The notes: generated by a model not told the origin, from the letters alone. Positions 48,649 through 58,007 are shown, counted from the first letter of the stretch. The stretch: 64,000 bases of DNA from Bacteroidales bacterium UBA5833 (GCA_002433025.1 DJGZ01000080.1:48923-112922), one strand, 5' to 3'. Numbers and translations: made by a program.

Positions 48649-50511
48649 ATGAAACCTCCGCTGATTAATATTGACAAGGCCAAATGTAAGGTTTGCTATG
48701 CCTGTGTTCGCGCCTGTCCGGTGAATGCCATTCAGGTCAGGTTGAATCAGGAGGCGCCGGAGGTTGACCACGACCGTTGCATAGGCTGTGGTAGCTGCCT
48801 TCAGGTATGTGCACCCCAGGCCATCACTTACAGGGATTCCTGTGAGGACGTGAAGAAAATCCTTACTTCGGAAGAAAAGGCTGTAGCCATCGTCGCGCCC
48901 AGTATTTCCGGGGAGTTTGACGATATAACCGATTACAGGAAATTTGTTCGCATGATCCGTGAACTCGGATTTTCATACGTCAATGAGGCGTCTTTCGGGG
49001 TTGATCTGGTAGCGGCTGAATACCGTGAGTTGTTTACAAAATTTCTCGGAAAGTATTATATAGCCACCAACTGCCCGCCCATTGTTGCGCTTGTTGAAAA
49101 ATTCCATCCCGATCTGATCGGAAATCTGGCGCCCATTATCAGCCCTATGGTTGCCTCAGCGCAGATAGCCCGCCAGCTTTATGGAAAGAATATAAAGGTG
49201 GTTTACATAGGCCCCTGTATCGGCGCCAAGGATGAAGCGTTGCGGTTTGAGGGCGATGCAAAGGTTGATGCAGTGCTTACATTCGTAGAACTCAGGCAGT
49301 TATTTGCTGAGTTTAACATTAAGGAGAGCACGGTTGAATACTCTGATTTCGATCCGCCATTGGGTTACAAAGGATCGCTTTATGCAGTCAGTAACGGCAT
49401 TCTTCAGGCAGCCGGCCTGGATGAGGATCTGATGCAGGGTAATGTCATCACTGCAGAAGGGAAGGATAATGTGCTGGAGGCCATTCGTGAGTTTGAATCA
49501 TCCATTGATTTTATCCGCAAACACTTTAACCTGTTTTATTGTGAAGGCTGCCTGATGGGGCCCGGAACCTCACGCGGAGGGAAAAAATATGCACGCAAAA
49601 CCCTGGTAACGGATTATGCAAATAAGAAGCTGAAAAACTTTGATCTTAAAACCTGGGAAAAGGCATGCAAAAAACACAGCGGCCTGACCGGATTCAAAGC
49701 GGAATTTGCCGTCGATGACCAGCGCTTGCCCCAGCCAAGTGAAGAAAAGGTTGAGGAAATCCTGAAAGTAATCGGCAAGCAGAACAGCGAAGATAAGCTC
49801 GGGTGCGGTGCCTGCGGCTATGAATCATGCAGGGATTTTGCCGTGAATGTTGCCAAGGGGCTGACAAAAACCGATATGTGTATAACCTATTCGCTGAAAA
49901 GTAAGCATGATTTTATCCGCACCCTCAAGCTGACCAATGAAAAACTGGCGAAAACCCAGGAAGCCCTGCTGGAGTCGGAACGCAAAGCCAGGCAGGATCA
50001 GCAGGCAGCACAGGAAGCCCTTGAAAGAACTTCTTCGATGCTTCAGAAATTGCCAAGTGCTGTGGTAATTGTGGATGAGAACCTGAAGGTGATTGAGTCG
50101 AATCAGAGCTTTATCAATACATTGGGTGAAGATGCTGAAGAAATCAATGAAATTATCCCCGGACTGGTCGGGGCGGATCTGAAAACCCTGCTGCCTTTCC
50201 AGTTTTACAAGCTCTTCTCGGCAGTGCTTACCACCAACGAAAACGTGGTTAATCGTGATGTACATCTTGGCGACCGCCTGCTCAATGTTTCTGTATTCTC
50301 CATTAAAAAAGGGAAAATTGCCGGCGCAGTGCTGCGTGACATGTATTTACCCGAGGTACGCAAAGAGGAAGTTATTCACCGCGTAACCGAAGTGATTGAC
50401 GAAAATCTTGACCTGGTTCAGAAAATTGCATTTCTGCTTGGTGAAGGCGCCGCGAAAACGGAGCGCATGCTCAATTCTATCATAGAGTCTCATAAAGCCG
50501 GTAAAAAGTAA
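48649..50511 (+). CDS. HydS-type hydrogenase-like sensor with PAS domain
   Basis: A 620-residue cytoplasmic protein. Two [4Fe-4S] motifs (CKVCYACVRAC, CIGCGSCLQVC) lead to a hydrogenase-type domain (~residues 75-340) with ATNC142, GPC190 and CEGC (298-301), so the last pair is CxxC rather than CxxxC. Then a [4Fe-4S] motif CGACGYESC (residues ~386-394, plus Cys411), a coiled coil (~430-460) and a PAS domain (~residues 462-565, LPSAVVIVDENLKVIESNQS). Unlike the fusion at 41775 there is no kinase domain; the signal is likely passed to the adjacent phosphatase (9 bp downstream). It shares the Fe-S and H-domain layout with the kinase fusion, so the two are paralogues. Confidence 0.9.
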   Translation: MKPPLINIDKAKCKVCYACVRACPVNAIQVRLNQEAPEVDHDRCIGCGSCLQVCAPQAITYRDSCEDVKKILTSEEKAVAIVAPSISGEFDDITDYRKFVRMIRELGFSYVNEASFGVDLVAAEYRELFTKFLGKYYIATNCPPIVALVEKFHPDLIGNLAPIISPMVASAQIARQLYGKNIKVVYIGPCIGAKDEALRFEGDAKVDAVLTFVELRQLFAEFNIKESTVEYSDFDPPLGYKGSLYAVSNGILQAAGLDEDLMQGNVITAEGKDNVLEAIREFESSIDFIRKHFNLFYCEGCLMGPGTSRGGKKYARKTLVTDYANKKLKNFDLKTWEKACKKHSGLTGFKAEFAVDDQRLPQPSEEKVEEILKVIGKQNSEDKLGCGACGYESCRDFAVNVAKGLTKTDMCITYSLKSKHDFIRTLKLTNEKLAKTQEALLESERKARQDQQAAQEALERTSSMLQKLPSAVVIVDENLKVIESNQSFINTLGEDAEEINEIIPGLVGADLKTLLPFQFYKLFSAVLTTNENVVNRDVHLGDRLLNVSVFSIKKGKIAGAVLRDMYLPEVRKEEVIHRVTEVIDENLDLVQKIAFLLGEGAAKTERMLNSIIESHKAGKK

Positions 50512-50520
50512 GCCAAGTGC

Positions 50521-51705
50521 ATGGATAACAGGTTCTATATAGAGGTTAACGCGGAACTTAAAAATCACCACGAATCACGCATCTGTGGTGATGTTTTTCT
50601 TTCAAGACGGATCAATGAAGAGAACCGCATTGTGGCAGTTCTGTCCGATGGCATGGGACATGGGGTAAAGGCAAATATGCTGGCCACCCTTACGGCAACC
50701 ATGGCGTTGAATTTTACGGCAGAGCATAAGGAGATGCACCGCATTGCCGAGATCATTATGAATACACTCCCCGAATGCAGCGAGCGAAAGATGAGTTACT
50801 CCACCTTTACCATCATTGATATAGAATTTGATGGCAAGGTCAGGATTCTTGAATATGACAACCCTCAGACCATTGTATTGCGCGGAAAGAAGATCTTTGA
50901 ACCTGAGTGGACCTGTGTGATGCTTGAGGGCGGAAAGAGCGCAGGAAAAGAGCTTAAGAGTTGCGAATTCGTTCCGGAAAAGGAAGATCGTATCATATTC
51001 TTCAGTGATGGGGTTGCCCAGTCTGGGCTGGGAGGAGGGAAGTACCTTTTTGGCTGGGGGCGCGACAGCGTGCAGCAGTATGTGCTGGAACTGGTTAACC
51101 ATGAGCCGGATATCTCGGCTTTACAACTCGCCCATAAGGTTGTGAACATGGCCCACGTAAATGATGGATACCTGAGCAAAGATGATACCAGTTGCGGCGT
51201 AATCTATTTCAGGGAACCCAGAAAGATGCTGGTGTGCACTGGCCCGCCATTTGAGGAAAGCAATGACAGCGGGTTTGCCCGGATGGTGGATCAGTTCGAC
51301 GGCAAAAAGATTATCTGCGGCGCAACCACCGCCGATATCATTGCCCGGGAACTGAAACGCAGCATCGAAGACACCTTCGACTTCGACGATCCGGACCTGC
51401 CGCCGATCTCACTGATGGAAGGCGTTGACCTGGTCACGGAAGGGATTCTTACCCTGGGAAAGGTTACCGAGATACTCAAAGGTTTTAACAACTCCACCCG
51501 CCTAACCAAAGGCCCTGCCGACCGGATTGTAAAAATGCTTATCGAAAGCGATGAAATTCATTTTATCATCGGTACCCGCATCAATATCGCCCATCAGGAT
51601 CCAAGTCTGCCGGTCGAACTGGAAATCCGCCGCACAGTGGTGAAAAGGATTGCACGGCTGCTGGAGGATAAGTTTCTGAAGGAAGTGGCCCTGACTTTTA
51701 TTTGA
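50521..51705 (+). CDS. SpoIIE/PP2C-type protein phosphatase
   Basis: A 394-residue phosphatase. The N-terminal PP2C-like domain (residues ~1-235) has acidic metal-binding motifs AVLSDGMGHGVKANMLATL, EYDNPQTIVLRGKK, and RIIFFSDGVAQSGLG, with a late DDTSCGVIYF. The C-terminal ~150 residues (ADIIARELKRS, VDLVTEGILTL) form an additional domain I do not recognise. It is directly downstream of the HydS-type sensor, with a short gap, and such phosphatases are a known partner of HydS. The target protein is unknown. Confidence 0.87.
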   Translation: MDNRFYIEVNAELKNHHESRICGDVFLSRRINEENRIVAVLSDGMGHGVKANMLATLTATMALNFTAEHKEMHRIAEIIMNTLPECSERKMSYSTFTIIDIEFDGKVRILEYDNPQTIVLRGKKIFEPEWTCVMLEGGKSAGKELKSCEFVPEKEDRIIFFSDGVAQSGLGGGKYLFGWGRDSVQQYVLELVNHEPDISALQLAHKVVNMAHVNDGYLSKDDTSCGVIYFREPRKMLVCTGPPFEESNDSGFARMVDQFDGKKIICGATTADIIARELKRSIEDTFDFDDPDLPPISLMEGVDLVTEGILTLGKVTEILKGFNNSTRLTKGPADRIVKMLIESDEIHFIIGTRINIAHQDPSLPVELEIRRTVVKRIARLLEDKFLKEVALTFI

Positions 51706-51806
51706 AATGCCCGAACGCCGGATAGCTCCCTGATTCAGATTCAACTATTGTATTTTCTTTGATCAGGTTACAGGCTGTAAAGTCTCTTTAATTTGAAGTG
51801 GATAAC

Positions 51807-53261
51807 ATGAGAATGCTGAAGCAATATCAGGGGCTGGCCCTGGTTATTATTCTTTTCGGGGTGATATACTCGTTGATATCGCTGGTGAATCATTATAATT
51901 TCAGAACGTATGCCCTGGATCTGGGCGCATACACGAATGCCCTGTATGATTACATCCGTTTTCACTGGAACGACAGCGCCGTTTTCAAGGAAATTGAAGA
52001 AAACCTGCTGGCCGATCATTTTGATCTGTATCTTATCTTTTTTTCTCCATTGTCATTGGTTTTCGGTACCTATACCTTGCTGATCGTTCAGATTGCAGCG
52101 GTCCTGGCCGGTGGGGCGGGGGTTTGGTTCTGTTTCAGGCTGAGAAATCCTCATGGCAATATACCCCTGTATGCCGCTCTTTATTTCTACCTGTTTTTTG
52201 GAGTTTATTCAGCCCTTTCATTTGATTATCACAGTAATGTAGTCGCGGCCACCTTGCTGCCCTGGCTGTTTTATTCCGTGCGGAAGCGGAATTTCGGGGC
52301 CGCTGCCCTGCTGCTGGCAATGATGCTGGTTTCAAAGGAAAATGTATCCCTGTGGCTCTTATTCGTATCTCTTGGCATCGCCGTTGAGTACAGAAAGGAC
52401 GCGCGGATCAGGAATTTCATGCTATTATCCTCAGTTATCTGCGGTGCAGCTTTTATAGCGATTGTTTCACTGATAATGCCCGCGTTTTCTAATACGGGCG
52501 ATTATCCTCATTTTCAGTACAGCTTTCTTGGAAGCAATTACAAAGAGGCCTTCCTGCATCTTGTTTCCCATCCGCTGGAATCACTGAAGGCCCTGTTTGT
52601 GAATCACAATAACAGCCCTTCCGGTGATTTTGTCAAGCTTGAACTGCATCTTTTACTTGTCTTCTCAGGGCTGCCGTTCCTTCTGCTCCGGCCTGCCTAT
52701 TTGCTGATGCTTATCCCGGTGTATTTTCAGAAACTCTTTCATGACAATTACTACATGTGGGGCATTGCCGATCAGTACAGTATTGAGTTTGCCCCGGTGA
52801 TGGCCATCGGGATTTTTGAGGTAATATCAGGCATCAGGAGAAAACGTTTGGCCGGTTTCTTTTCCGTCCTGGTTCTGGTGCTGACACTTGCGTCTACCTT
52901 CCGGGTGATGGATAATACCGTCATTCATACGGATAAGGTCAACATCAGGTTCTACCAGAAGCAGCATTACACAAGAGGTTATGATGTTGCAGCCGTGCAT
53001 AAGGTATTATCCGGATTGCCGCTTGATGCCATTATCAGCGCTCAGTCACCATTTTTGCCTCACCTGGCTTTAAGGGACAGGATTTATCAGTTTCCTGTGA
53101 TTAAAGATGCGAAATATATTATTTATTCATTCGAAGAGGTTCCATATCCATTAACAGAAACGGAATTCCGTATGATTACTGATTCTCTTAAAGCCTCTGA
53201 TCAATGGCATGTTCATTATGATGGCGACATCATGATTCTGGAACGGGACGGGATGAATTGA
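51807..53261 (+). CDS. DUF2079 membrane protein
   Basis: A polytopic membrane protein of 484 residues from ATG 51807 (a GTG at 51798 is also possible). About ten hydrophobic helices. The N-terminal YALDLGAYTNALYDY segment and the DHFDLYLIFFSPLSLVFG block are DUF2079 signatures; the family resembles glycosyltransferase-C-type membrane proteins. Role unknown. Located after the phosphatase by ~100 bp, with no promoter that I can see. Confidence 0.82.
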   Translation: MRMLKQYQGLALVIILFGVIYSLISLVNHYNFRTYALDLGAYTNALYDYIRFHWNDSAVFKEIEENLLADHFDLYLIFFSPLSLVFGTYTLLIVQIAAVLAGGAGVWFCFRLRNPHGNIPLYAALYFYLFFGVYSALSFDYHSNVVAATLLPWLFYSVRKRNFGAAALLLAMMLVSKENVSLWLLFVSLGIAVEYRKDARIRNFMLLSSVICGAAFIAIVSLIMPAFSNTGDYPHFQYSFLGSNYKEAFLHLVSHPLESLKALFVNHNNSPSGDFVKLELHLLLVFSGLPFLLLRPAYLLMLIPVYFQKLFHDNYYMWGIADQYSIEFAPVMAIGIFEVISGIRRKRLAGFFSVLVLVLTLASTFRVMDNTVIHTDKVNIRFYQKQHYTRGYDVAAVHKVLSGLPLDAIISAQSPFLPHLALRDRIYQFPVIKDAKYIIYSFEEVPYPLTETEFRMITDSLKASDQWHVHYDGDIMILERDGMN

Positions 53262-53368
53262 TGATTTACATACGATTCCCCGGATATTTAATCTAATTTT
53301 GAGAAACAAAAAATGGCGACGGACCTATTAACTTCCGGTTCTGTAATGCTCAATTAACACGAAATTAT

Positions 53369-53770
53369 ATGAAGATTACATTTGAAGGCAAAAAGAAGGT
53401 TATTGCTGAATTTAACGGTTATCGTATTGTAACGGATCAGCCCGAAAGGGCAGGCGGGGAGGGAAGCGCTCCGGCGCCTTTCGATCTGTTTCTGGCCTCG
53501 CTGGGAACCTGCGCAGGCATTTATGTAAAATCTTTCTGCGAGCAGCGCGGCATATCAACCGACGGGATTAGTCTGGAGCAGGAAATGAAGTATAATGCTG
53601 AAACCCGTATGATCGGCGGTGTTGAAATCAGGATTATATTGCCTGAAGCATTTCCTGAGAAATACCATGATGCCGTTATCAATGCCGCGAATCTTTGCGC
53701 CGTTAAAAAGCATTTGCATAATCCGCCTGTTATGACGATTGTAACTGAAGTAAGAGGCTACGGACACTGA
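53369..53770 (+). CDS. OsmC family protein
   Basis: A 133-residue OsmC/Ohr-fold protein, usually a thiol-dependent peroxidase. Both expected cysteines are present: one in LGTCAGIYVK (~residue 50) and one in AANLCAVKKHL (~residue 111). The conserved Glu-rich middle (EQRGISTDGISLEQEMKY) fits the fold. Likely protects against organic hydroperoxides or reactive sulfur. It ends before a bidirectional terminator. A TAATTTTG (53294-53301) may be its -7 element. Confidence 0.88.
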   Translation: MKITFEGKKKVIAEFNGYRIVTDQPERAGGEGSAPAPFDLFLASLGTCAGIYVKSFCEQRGISTDGISLEQEMKYNAETRMIGGVEIRIILPEAFPEKYHDAVINAANLCAVKKHLHNPPVMTIVTEVRGYGH

Positions 53771-53850
53771 AACGTCAGCGCCGGGAAAGTAATTCCTTCA
53801 GCCGGAATGCAAGCCTGTAATGATCGGATTATATGATGCCCGGCCTCACA

Positions 53851-53880
53851 AAAACTGCCGGACGATTGGCCGGCAGTTTT
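53851..53880. terminator. Bidirectional terminator between osmC and the UDP-sugar dehydrogenase
   Basis: AAAACTGCCGG / CCGGCAGTTTT stem of 11 bp with T-runs on both sides, between two convergent genes. Confidence 0.85.
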
Positions 53881-53904
53881 GATAGATGCGAAATGCAGTT
53901 TTCG

Positions 53905-55164
53905 TCAAAGGCGTTCATCCACCAATGATTTGTCGAGCAGCCCTTTAATATCGTAGAAAACAGCTTCTGCGTGACCGAATGCCCGAATATCCGTCTCCTT
54001 GAACTGGTCGTGTGCAACGGCCAGTACCACGGCATCATAATTATCCGAAGGTCTGTCAATCAGGTCAACGCCATATTCATGCTTCACCTCGGCATGGTCG
54101 GCCCAGGGGTCGTATACATCCACCTTGCTGGAGAAATCCCTGAATTCGTTTATCACATCAATCACCCGCGAATTGCGGATGTCAGGGCAGTTTTCCTTGA
54201 AGGTGATTCCCAGCACCAGCACCCGGCTTCCTGCGATGGTATGACCTTTCTTTATCATCAGTTTAATGGTGCGGTTGGCCACGTAAAATCCCATGTTGTC
54301 GTTCAGGCGGCGACCTGCAAGGATAATTTCAGGATTGTATCCCAGCTCCTGTGCCTTGTGGGTAAGGTAATACGGGTCAACACCAATACAATGACCGCCC
54401 ACCAGACCGGGAAAGAATTTCAGAAAATTCCATTTGGTGCCGGCGGCAGCCAGGACTTCCTGCGTATCAATCCCGATTTTATTAAAAATCAGCGCCAGTT
54501 CATTTACAAACGCGATGTTGATATCGCGTTGTGAGTTTTCGATTACTTTGGCTGCTTCCGCAACTTTAAGGCTCGATGCCATAAAGGTGCCGGCCGTTAT
54601 GATGCTTTTGTAAAGGTCATCAACTTTTTTAGCCACTCCGGGGGTGGATCCGGAGGTTACTTTAAGGATTTTTGTCACCGTATGTACCTTGTCGCCCGGG
54701 TTGATGCGCTCGGGTGAGTATCCACAGAAGAAGTCCTTGTTGAATGCAAGACCCGAGAATTTTTCAAGTAAGGGCACACACTCTTCTTCAGTAGCTCCGG
54801 GATAAACGGTGGATTCATAGATTACAATGTCATCTTTTTTCAGCACCTTCCCGACAGTTTCTGATGCTTTCAACAGCGGGGTGAGGTCAGGCCGTTTGTG
54901 GTTGTCGATGGGGGTCGGGACGGTTACAATATAATAATTGCAATCCCTGATATCTTCAATGCTGGTCGTGTATTTCAGGTTAACGGCGGCAGCCAGGTCG
55001 TCGTCTGAGGTTTCGAGTGTACGGTCGTGACCTGCCATCAGCTCATTTACACGGGTTTGGTTAATGTCGAAGCCGGTAACAGGGAATTTCTTGCCGAATT
55101 CAACCGCAAGGGGCAGCCCGACATATCCCAGGCCGATGACACAGATTTTTACGGGGTCGTTCAT
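53905..55164 (-). CDS. UDP-N-acetylhexosamine 6-dehydrogenase (WbpO/TviB type)
   Basis: A 419-residue NAD-dependent dehydrogenase that oxidises the C6 hydroxyl of UDP-GlcNAc or UDP-GalNAc to a uronic acid. N-terminal Rossmann: ICVIGLGYVGLPLAVEFG; STVYPGATEEECV; the catalytic Cys in VGGHCIGVDPYYL; a C-terminal NAD domain (VLVLGITFKENCPDIRNS). The VYPGATEEEC and FCGYSPERINPGD motifs favour the acetylhexosamine group over UDP-glucose dehydrogenases. It is followed upstream on the same strand by the WlbA-like oxidoreductase, forming a nucleotide-sugar pair. Confidence 0.9.
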   Translation of the reverse strand: MNDPVKICVIGLGYVGLPLAVEFGKKFPVTGFDINQTRVNELMAGHDRTLETSDDDLAAAVNLKYTTSIEDIRDCNYYIVTVPTPIDNHKRPDLTPLLKASETVGKVLKKDDIVIYESTVYPGATEEECVPLLEKFSGLAFNKDFFCGYSPERINPGDKVHTVTKILKVTSGSTPGVAKKVDDLYKSIITAGTFMASSLKVAEAAKVIENSQRDINIAFVNELALIFNKIGIDTQEVLAAAGTKWNFLKFFPGLVGGHCIGVDPYYLTHKAQELGYNPEIILAGRRLNDNMGFYVANRTIKLMIKKGHTIAGSRVLVLGITFKENCPDIRNSRVIDVINEFRDFSSKVDVYDPWADHAEVKHEYGVDLIDRPSDNYDAVVLAVAHDQFKETDIRAFGHAEAVFYDIKGLLDKSLVDERL

Positions 55165-55216
55165 ATTAATGTTTAGCTATTTATGAATTGAAAGAAAAAA
55201 AGTAACCGGAATAAGG

Positions 55217-56179
55217 TTATGATTTTAAAAAAGGGTGATAATCGCCGGTAATTCCAACCGGTTTTGAATTCCTGATTTCATATACAGTTCTGATACTGTT
55301 TCTGGCATCATTAAGCCTGAACCCGCCTCCGGAAAGGATATCACTGTAAGAAATTGTGTGCAGGTCGGTAAAGCCTTCGCTGAATTCGAATTCTTCGCCC
55401 GCGATGTTGAGGCAGCGGTATGTCCGTTTGCCGTTTTGCACCGCGTTTTCAGGAAGGTCTTTTTCATCGATGCTCAGGAACCAGCGTACACGGGCTTTTT
55501 TCAGCCGCATAAACCCTGCCGCCCTGGCTGGTTCAAGCACATGAACAGTGTGTTGTTCAACATCCCCGAAAATCCATGAAAGCATATCAAAAAAGTGTAC
55601 GCCGATATTGGTAGCGACACCGCCTGATTTTTCTATATCCCCTTTCCATGAGATAAAATACCACTTGCCCCGGCTGGTGATATAGCTCAGGTCGATGTCA
55701 TAAACCTTGTCTTCCGGTTCTTCCTCAATTTTCTTTTTCAGGGCAATGATGGAGGGATGCAGGCGGAGTTGCAGGATTGTATAGATGCGCTGTCCTGTTT
55801 CATGTTCAATCTCACTCAGTGCATCAACATTCCATGGATTCAATACAATCGGTTTTTCGCAGATGGCATGGGCCTGATTGCGCAAGGCAAGCCTGATGTG
55901 CGCATCGTGCAGGTAATTTGGTGAGCAAATGCTCACGTAATCAATTTTATTGGTGATGCCACGGCGGAGTTTATCAAGGTGGCGGTCGAAACGTTCCGGT
56001 TCGGTAAAGAAATATGCGTCAGGAAAATAGCTGTCAATAATGCCGACCCCGTCGTATTTGTCAAGTGCGGTAACAAGAACATTCCCTGTTTCCCGTATGG
56101 CTTTCATGTGCCTGGGTGCAATATATCCGGCTGCCCCGATTAGCGCGAATTTTGAGGGGTTTTCGTTACTGCTGATCAT
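55217..56179 (-). CDS. Gfo/Idh/MocA oxidoreductase, WlbA/WbpB-like UDP-GlcNAcA 3-oxidase
   Basis: A 320-residue NAD-dependent oxidoreductase. FALIGAAGYIAPRHMKAI with the following YFPDAYFFTEPERFDRHLDK is nearly diagnostic of WlbA/WbpB, which oxidises UDP-N-acetylglucosaminuronate at C3. The C-terminal EKPIVLN and SYITSRGKWYF region are as in the family. Start ATG 56179 is chosen; the frame runs another 31 codons upstream without homology. Works downstream of the 6-dehydrogenase encoded 50 bp away. Together they would build a 3-oxo (then 3-amino) glucuronate sugar for surface polysaccharide; a dedicated transaminase is not adjacent. Confidence 0.88.
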   Translation of the reverse strand: MISSNENPSKFALIGAAGYIAPRHMKAIRETGNVLVTALDKYDGVGIIDSYFPDAYFFTEPERFDRHLDKLRRGITNKIDYVSICSPNYLHDAHIRLALRNQAHAICEKPIVLNPWNVDALSEIEHETGQRIYTILQLRLHPSIIALKKKIEEEPEDKVYDIDLSYITSRGKWYFISWKGDIEKSGGVATNIGVHFFDMLSWIFGDVEQHTVHVLEPARAAGFMRLKKARVRWFLSIDEKDLPENAVQNGKRTYRCLNIAGEEFEFSEGFTDLHTISYSDILSGGGFRLNDARNSIRTVYEIRNSKPVGITGDYHPFLKS

Positions 56180-56385
56180 TTCTGAGTGTATTGGGATTAA
56201 AATATGTCTGTAATTTAACTGATGAAATCCATTATGGTTTCTTTTTCTCGAAAAAAGGCAACGGATTTGCAAATATAGATAACAATGCGTTTTGAATAAT
56301 TAACTTCTTGTTACATCAGGGAGATAAAATAGATTTAAATACACTGTTGTCCGGGAAAAAGCATGAGATTACCTTCGGTGGGCTC

Positions 56386-56402
56386 TCCCGATAGTATCGG
56401 GA
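56386..56402. repeat. Short palindrome
   Basis: TCCCGAT-AGT-ATCGGGA, a 7-bp perfect inverted repeat of a type common between genes in this phylum. Role unknown. Confidence 0.5.
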
Positions 56403-56596
56403 TTGGTTCTTCACTAACAATCAGAAAGACTGCAATTTGCGTGTGTTTTTTAAGGAAGCCGCCACCAGGCCCCTTCCTTTGAATCCTAAAACATTATCTT
56501 TCTGAGCGTAACATCGTGGAGCGAAGAATCTCTAAGTTTGTTATCAGGTTTTTTCCGGACAACAATGCTTTAATTATTGAATTCACAGAAAAGAAT

Positions 56597-56637
56597 TTCC
56601 CGGTATTTTCCAGTGTTGCTGGAATAAATCCCGGGAA
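56597..56637 (-). terminator. Possible terminator hairpin after the aminotransferase
   Basis: TTCCCGG...CCGGGAA with an inner TCCAG...CTGGA stem. On the minus strand it is followed by TTCTTTTC, a weak T-rich tract, ~25 bp after the aminotransferase stop. Confidence 0.4.
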
Positions 56638-56663
56638 GGGTGCTGAATGATGGGTGATCCATA

Positions 56664-57866
56664 TTAATGCAACAGCGCCAGGGCTTCTTTTATGCGCCGG
56701 GCAGCCTCGATCAGCTCCTCATTGGAGGTGGCATAGGAGAGCCTGATACAGTCCGGATTTCCGAACGCCTCACCGGAAACCAATGCAACATGCGCATGGT
56801 CGAGCAGATAATTGCACAGATCGGTGCCGTTTTTGATGTTCACCGATCCATTGGATTTTCCGTAATACCATGTTACATCCGGGAAGATGTAAAACGCGCC
56901 ATCGGGTATGTTGCTCCTGAAACCAGGGATTTCGTTGAGTAGTTTCAGAAACAGGTCGCGCCGGTTCCTGAAGGTTTCAATCATATTTCTGAGTTCCTCC
57001 GATTCGGCCGGATTTGTATTAATTGCGGCAATGGCAGCCCGCTGTGAGATGCTGCTGGCTCCCGAAGTAAATTGCCCCTGAATCTTGTCACAGGCTTTGG
57101 CAATTTCCGGAGCAGCAACACAATATCCCAATCTCCAGCCGGTCATGGCAAACCCCTTTGATACGCCATTTATAATGATAACCCTGTCTTTCAGTTCAGG
57201 GAACTGAGCAATGGATTCATGGCTGCCTTTAAAATTGATCAACTCGTAAATCTCATCGGAAATTATGAAAATGCCGGGATTTGCCTGAAACACTTTGGCC
57301 AGGGCAGCCAGCTCTTCACGGGTGTAAACGGATCCCGTCGGGTTGCATGGGCTGCTGAAGATAAAAACTTTCGTCTTCGGGCTTATCGCCTTTTCAAGCT
57401 GATCAGCGGTAACTTTAAAGTCAGTTTCAACACCGGTTTTGATGACAACGGAGGTTCCTTCTGCAAGCTTCACGATTTCGCGGTACGAAACCCAGTAAGG
57501 GGCCGGAACAATTACTTCATCGCCCGGATTGACCAGGCTGAGCATGGTGTTGGCCAAAGCCTGCTTGGCTCCGGTAGATACAACTACCTGTTCGGGAGTG
57601 TAGTCCAGGTTGTTGTCGCGCTTCAGTTTGTGGCAGATCGCTTTGCGGAGGTCAGGGTAGCCGTTTACCGGAGGGTAAAAGGTGAAATTCTGGTCCAGCG
57701 CCTCCCGGGCAGCCTCCTTTATGTAATCCGGGGTGTTGAAGTCGGGTTGCCCGATGCTGAGGTTGATGACATCAAATCCCTGTTCTTTAAGCTCCCGGCT
57801 TCTCCTTGTCATAGCCAGCGTTTCGGATTCGGCCAGCCTGTAAATTCTTTCGGATAGTATATTCAT
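56664..57866 (-). CDS. Class I pyridoxal-phosphate aminotransferase (AspC-like)
   Basis: A 400-residue fold-type I aminotransferase. Landmarks: INLSIGQPDFNTPDYIKEA, VVVSTGAKQALANTMLSL, PAPYWVSYREIVKLAEG, SSPCNPTGSVYT, and the PLP lysine in NGVSKGFAMTGWRLGY. The Arg at the C-terminal CIRLSYATS binds the substrate carboxylate. Most likely an aspartate or similar amino-acid transaminase. A minus-strand TAAATTTG (57910-57917) is a likely -7 element. The WlbA-like gene lies ~485 bp downstream, so a shared pathway is not implied. Confidence 0.92.
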   Translation of the reverse strand: MNILSERIYRLAESETLAMTRRSRELKEQGFDVINLSIGQPDFNTPDYIKEAAREALDQNFTFYPPVNGYPDLRKAICHKLKRDNNLDYTPEQVVVSTGAKQALANTMLSLVNPGDEVIVPAPYWVSYREIVKLAEGTSVVIKTGVETDFKVTADQLEKAISPKTKVFIFSSPCNPTGSVYTREELAALAKVFQANPGIFIISDEIYELINFKGSHESIAQFPELKDRVIIINGVSKGFAMTGWRLGYCVAAPEIAKACDKIQGQFTSGASSISQRAAIAAINTNPAESEELRNMIETFRNRRDLFLKLLNEIPGFRSNIPDGAFYIFPDVTWYYGKSNGSVNIKNGTDLCNYLLDHAHVALVSGEAFGNPDCIRLSYATSNEELIEAARRIKEALALLH

Positions 57867-58007
57867 AATGTTTTTGGATGGTTGTCAGTCAGTATGTTCA
57901 GGAAGGGGACAAATTTAAAGAAATTAAAATTCAGCAAACAAGCATTTTATCATAGAAAAATTTTAAAAATTGCGACCTTTGCCGGACTTTAACATAATAT
58001 TTAACCC

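Larger units (their letters stand above)
56180..56663. other. Intergenic region with repeat fragments
   Basis: About 480 bp without a gene. It contains a 7-bp-arm palindrome TCCCGATAGTATCGGGA (56386-56402), a GAGCG...GCGAAGAATCTC sequence resembling a dispersed Bacteroidota repeat (56501-56532), and a nested hairpin (56597-56637). A minus-strand TATATTTG (56270-56277) is a possible -7 for the WlbA-like gene. Confidence 0.5.
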
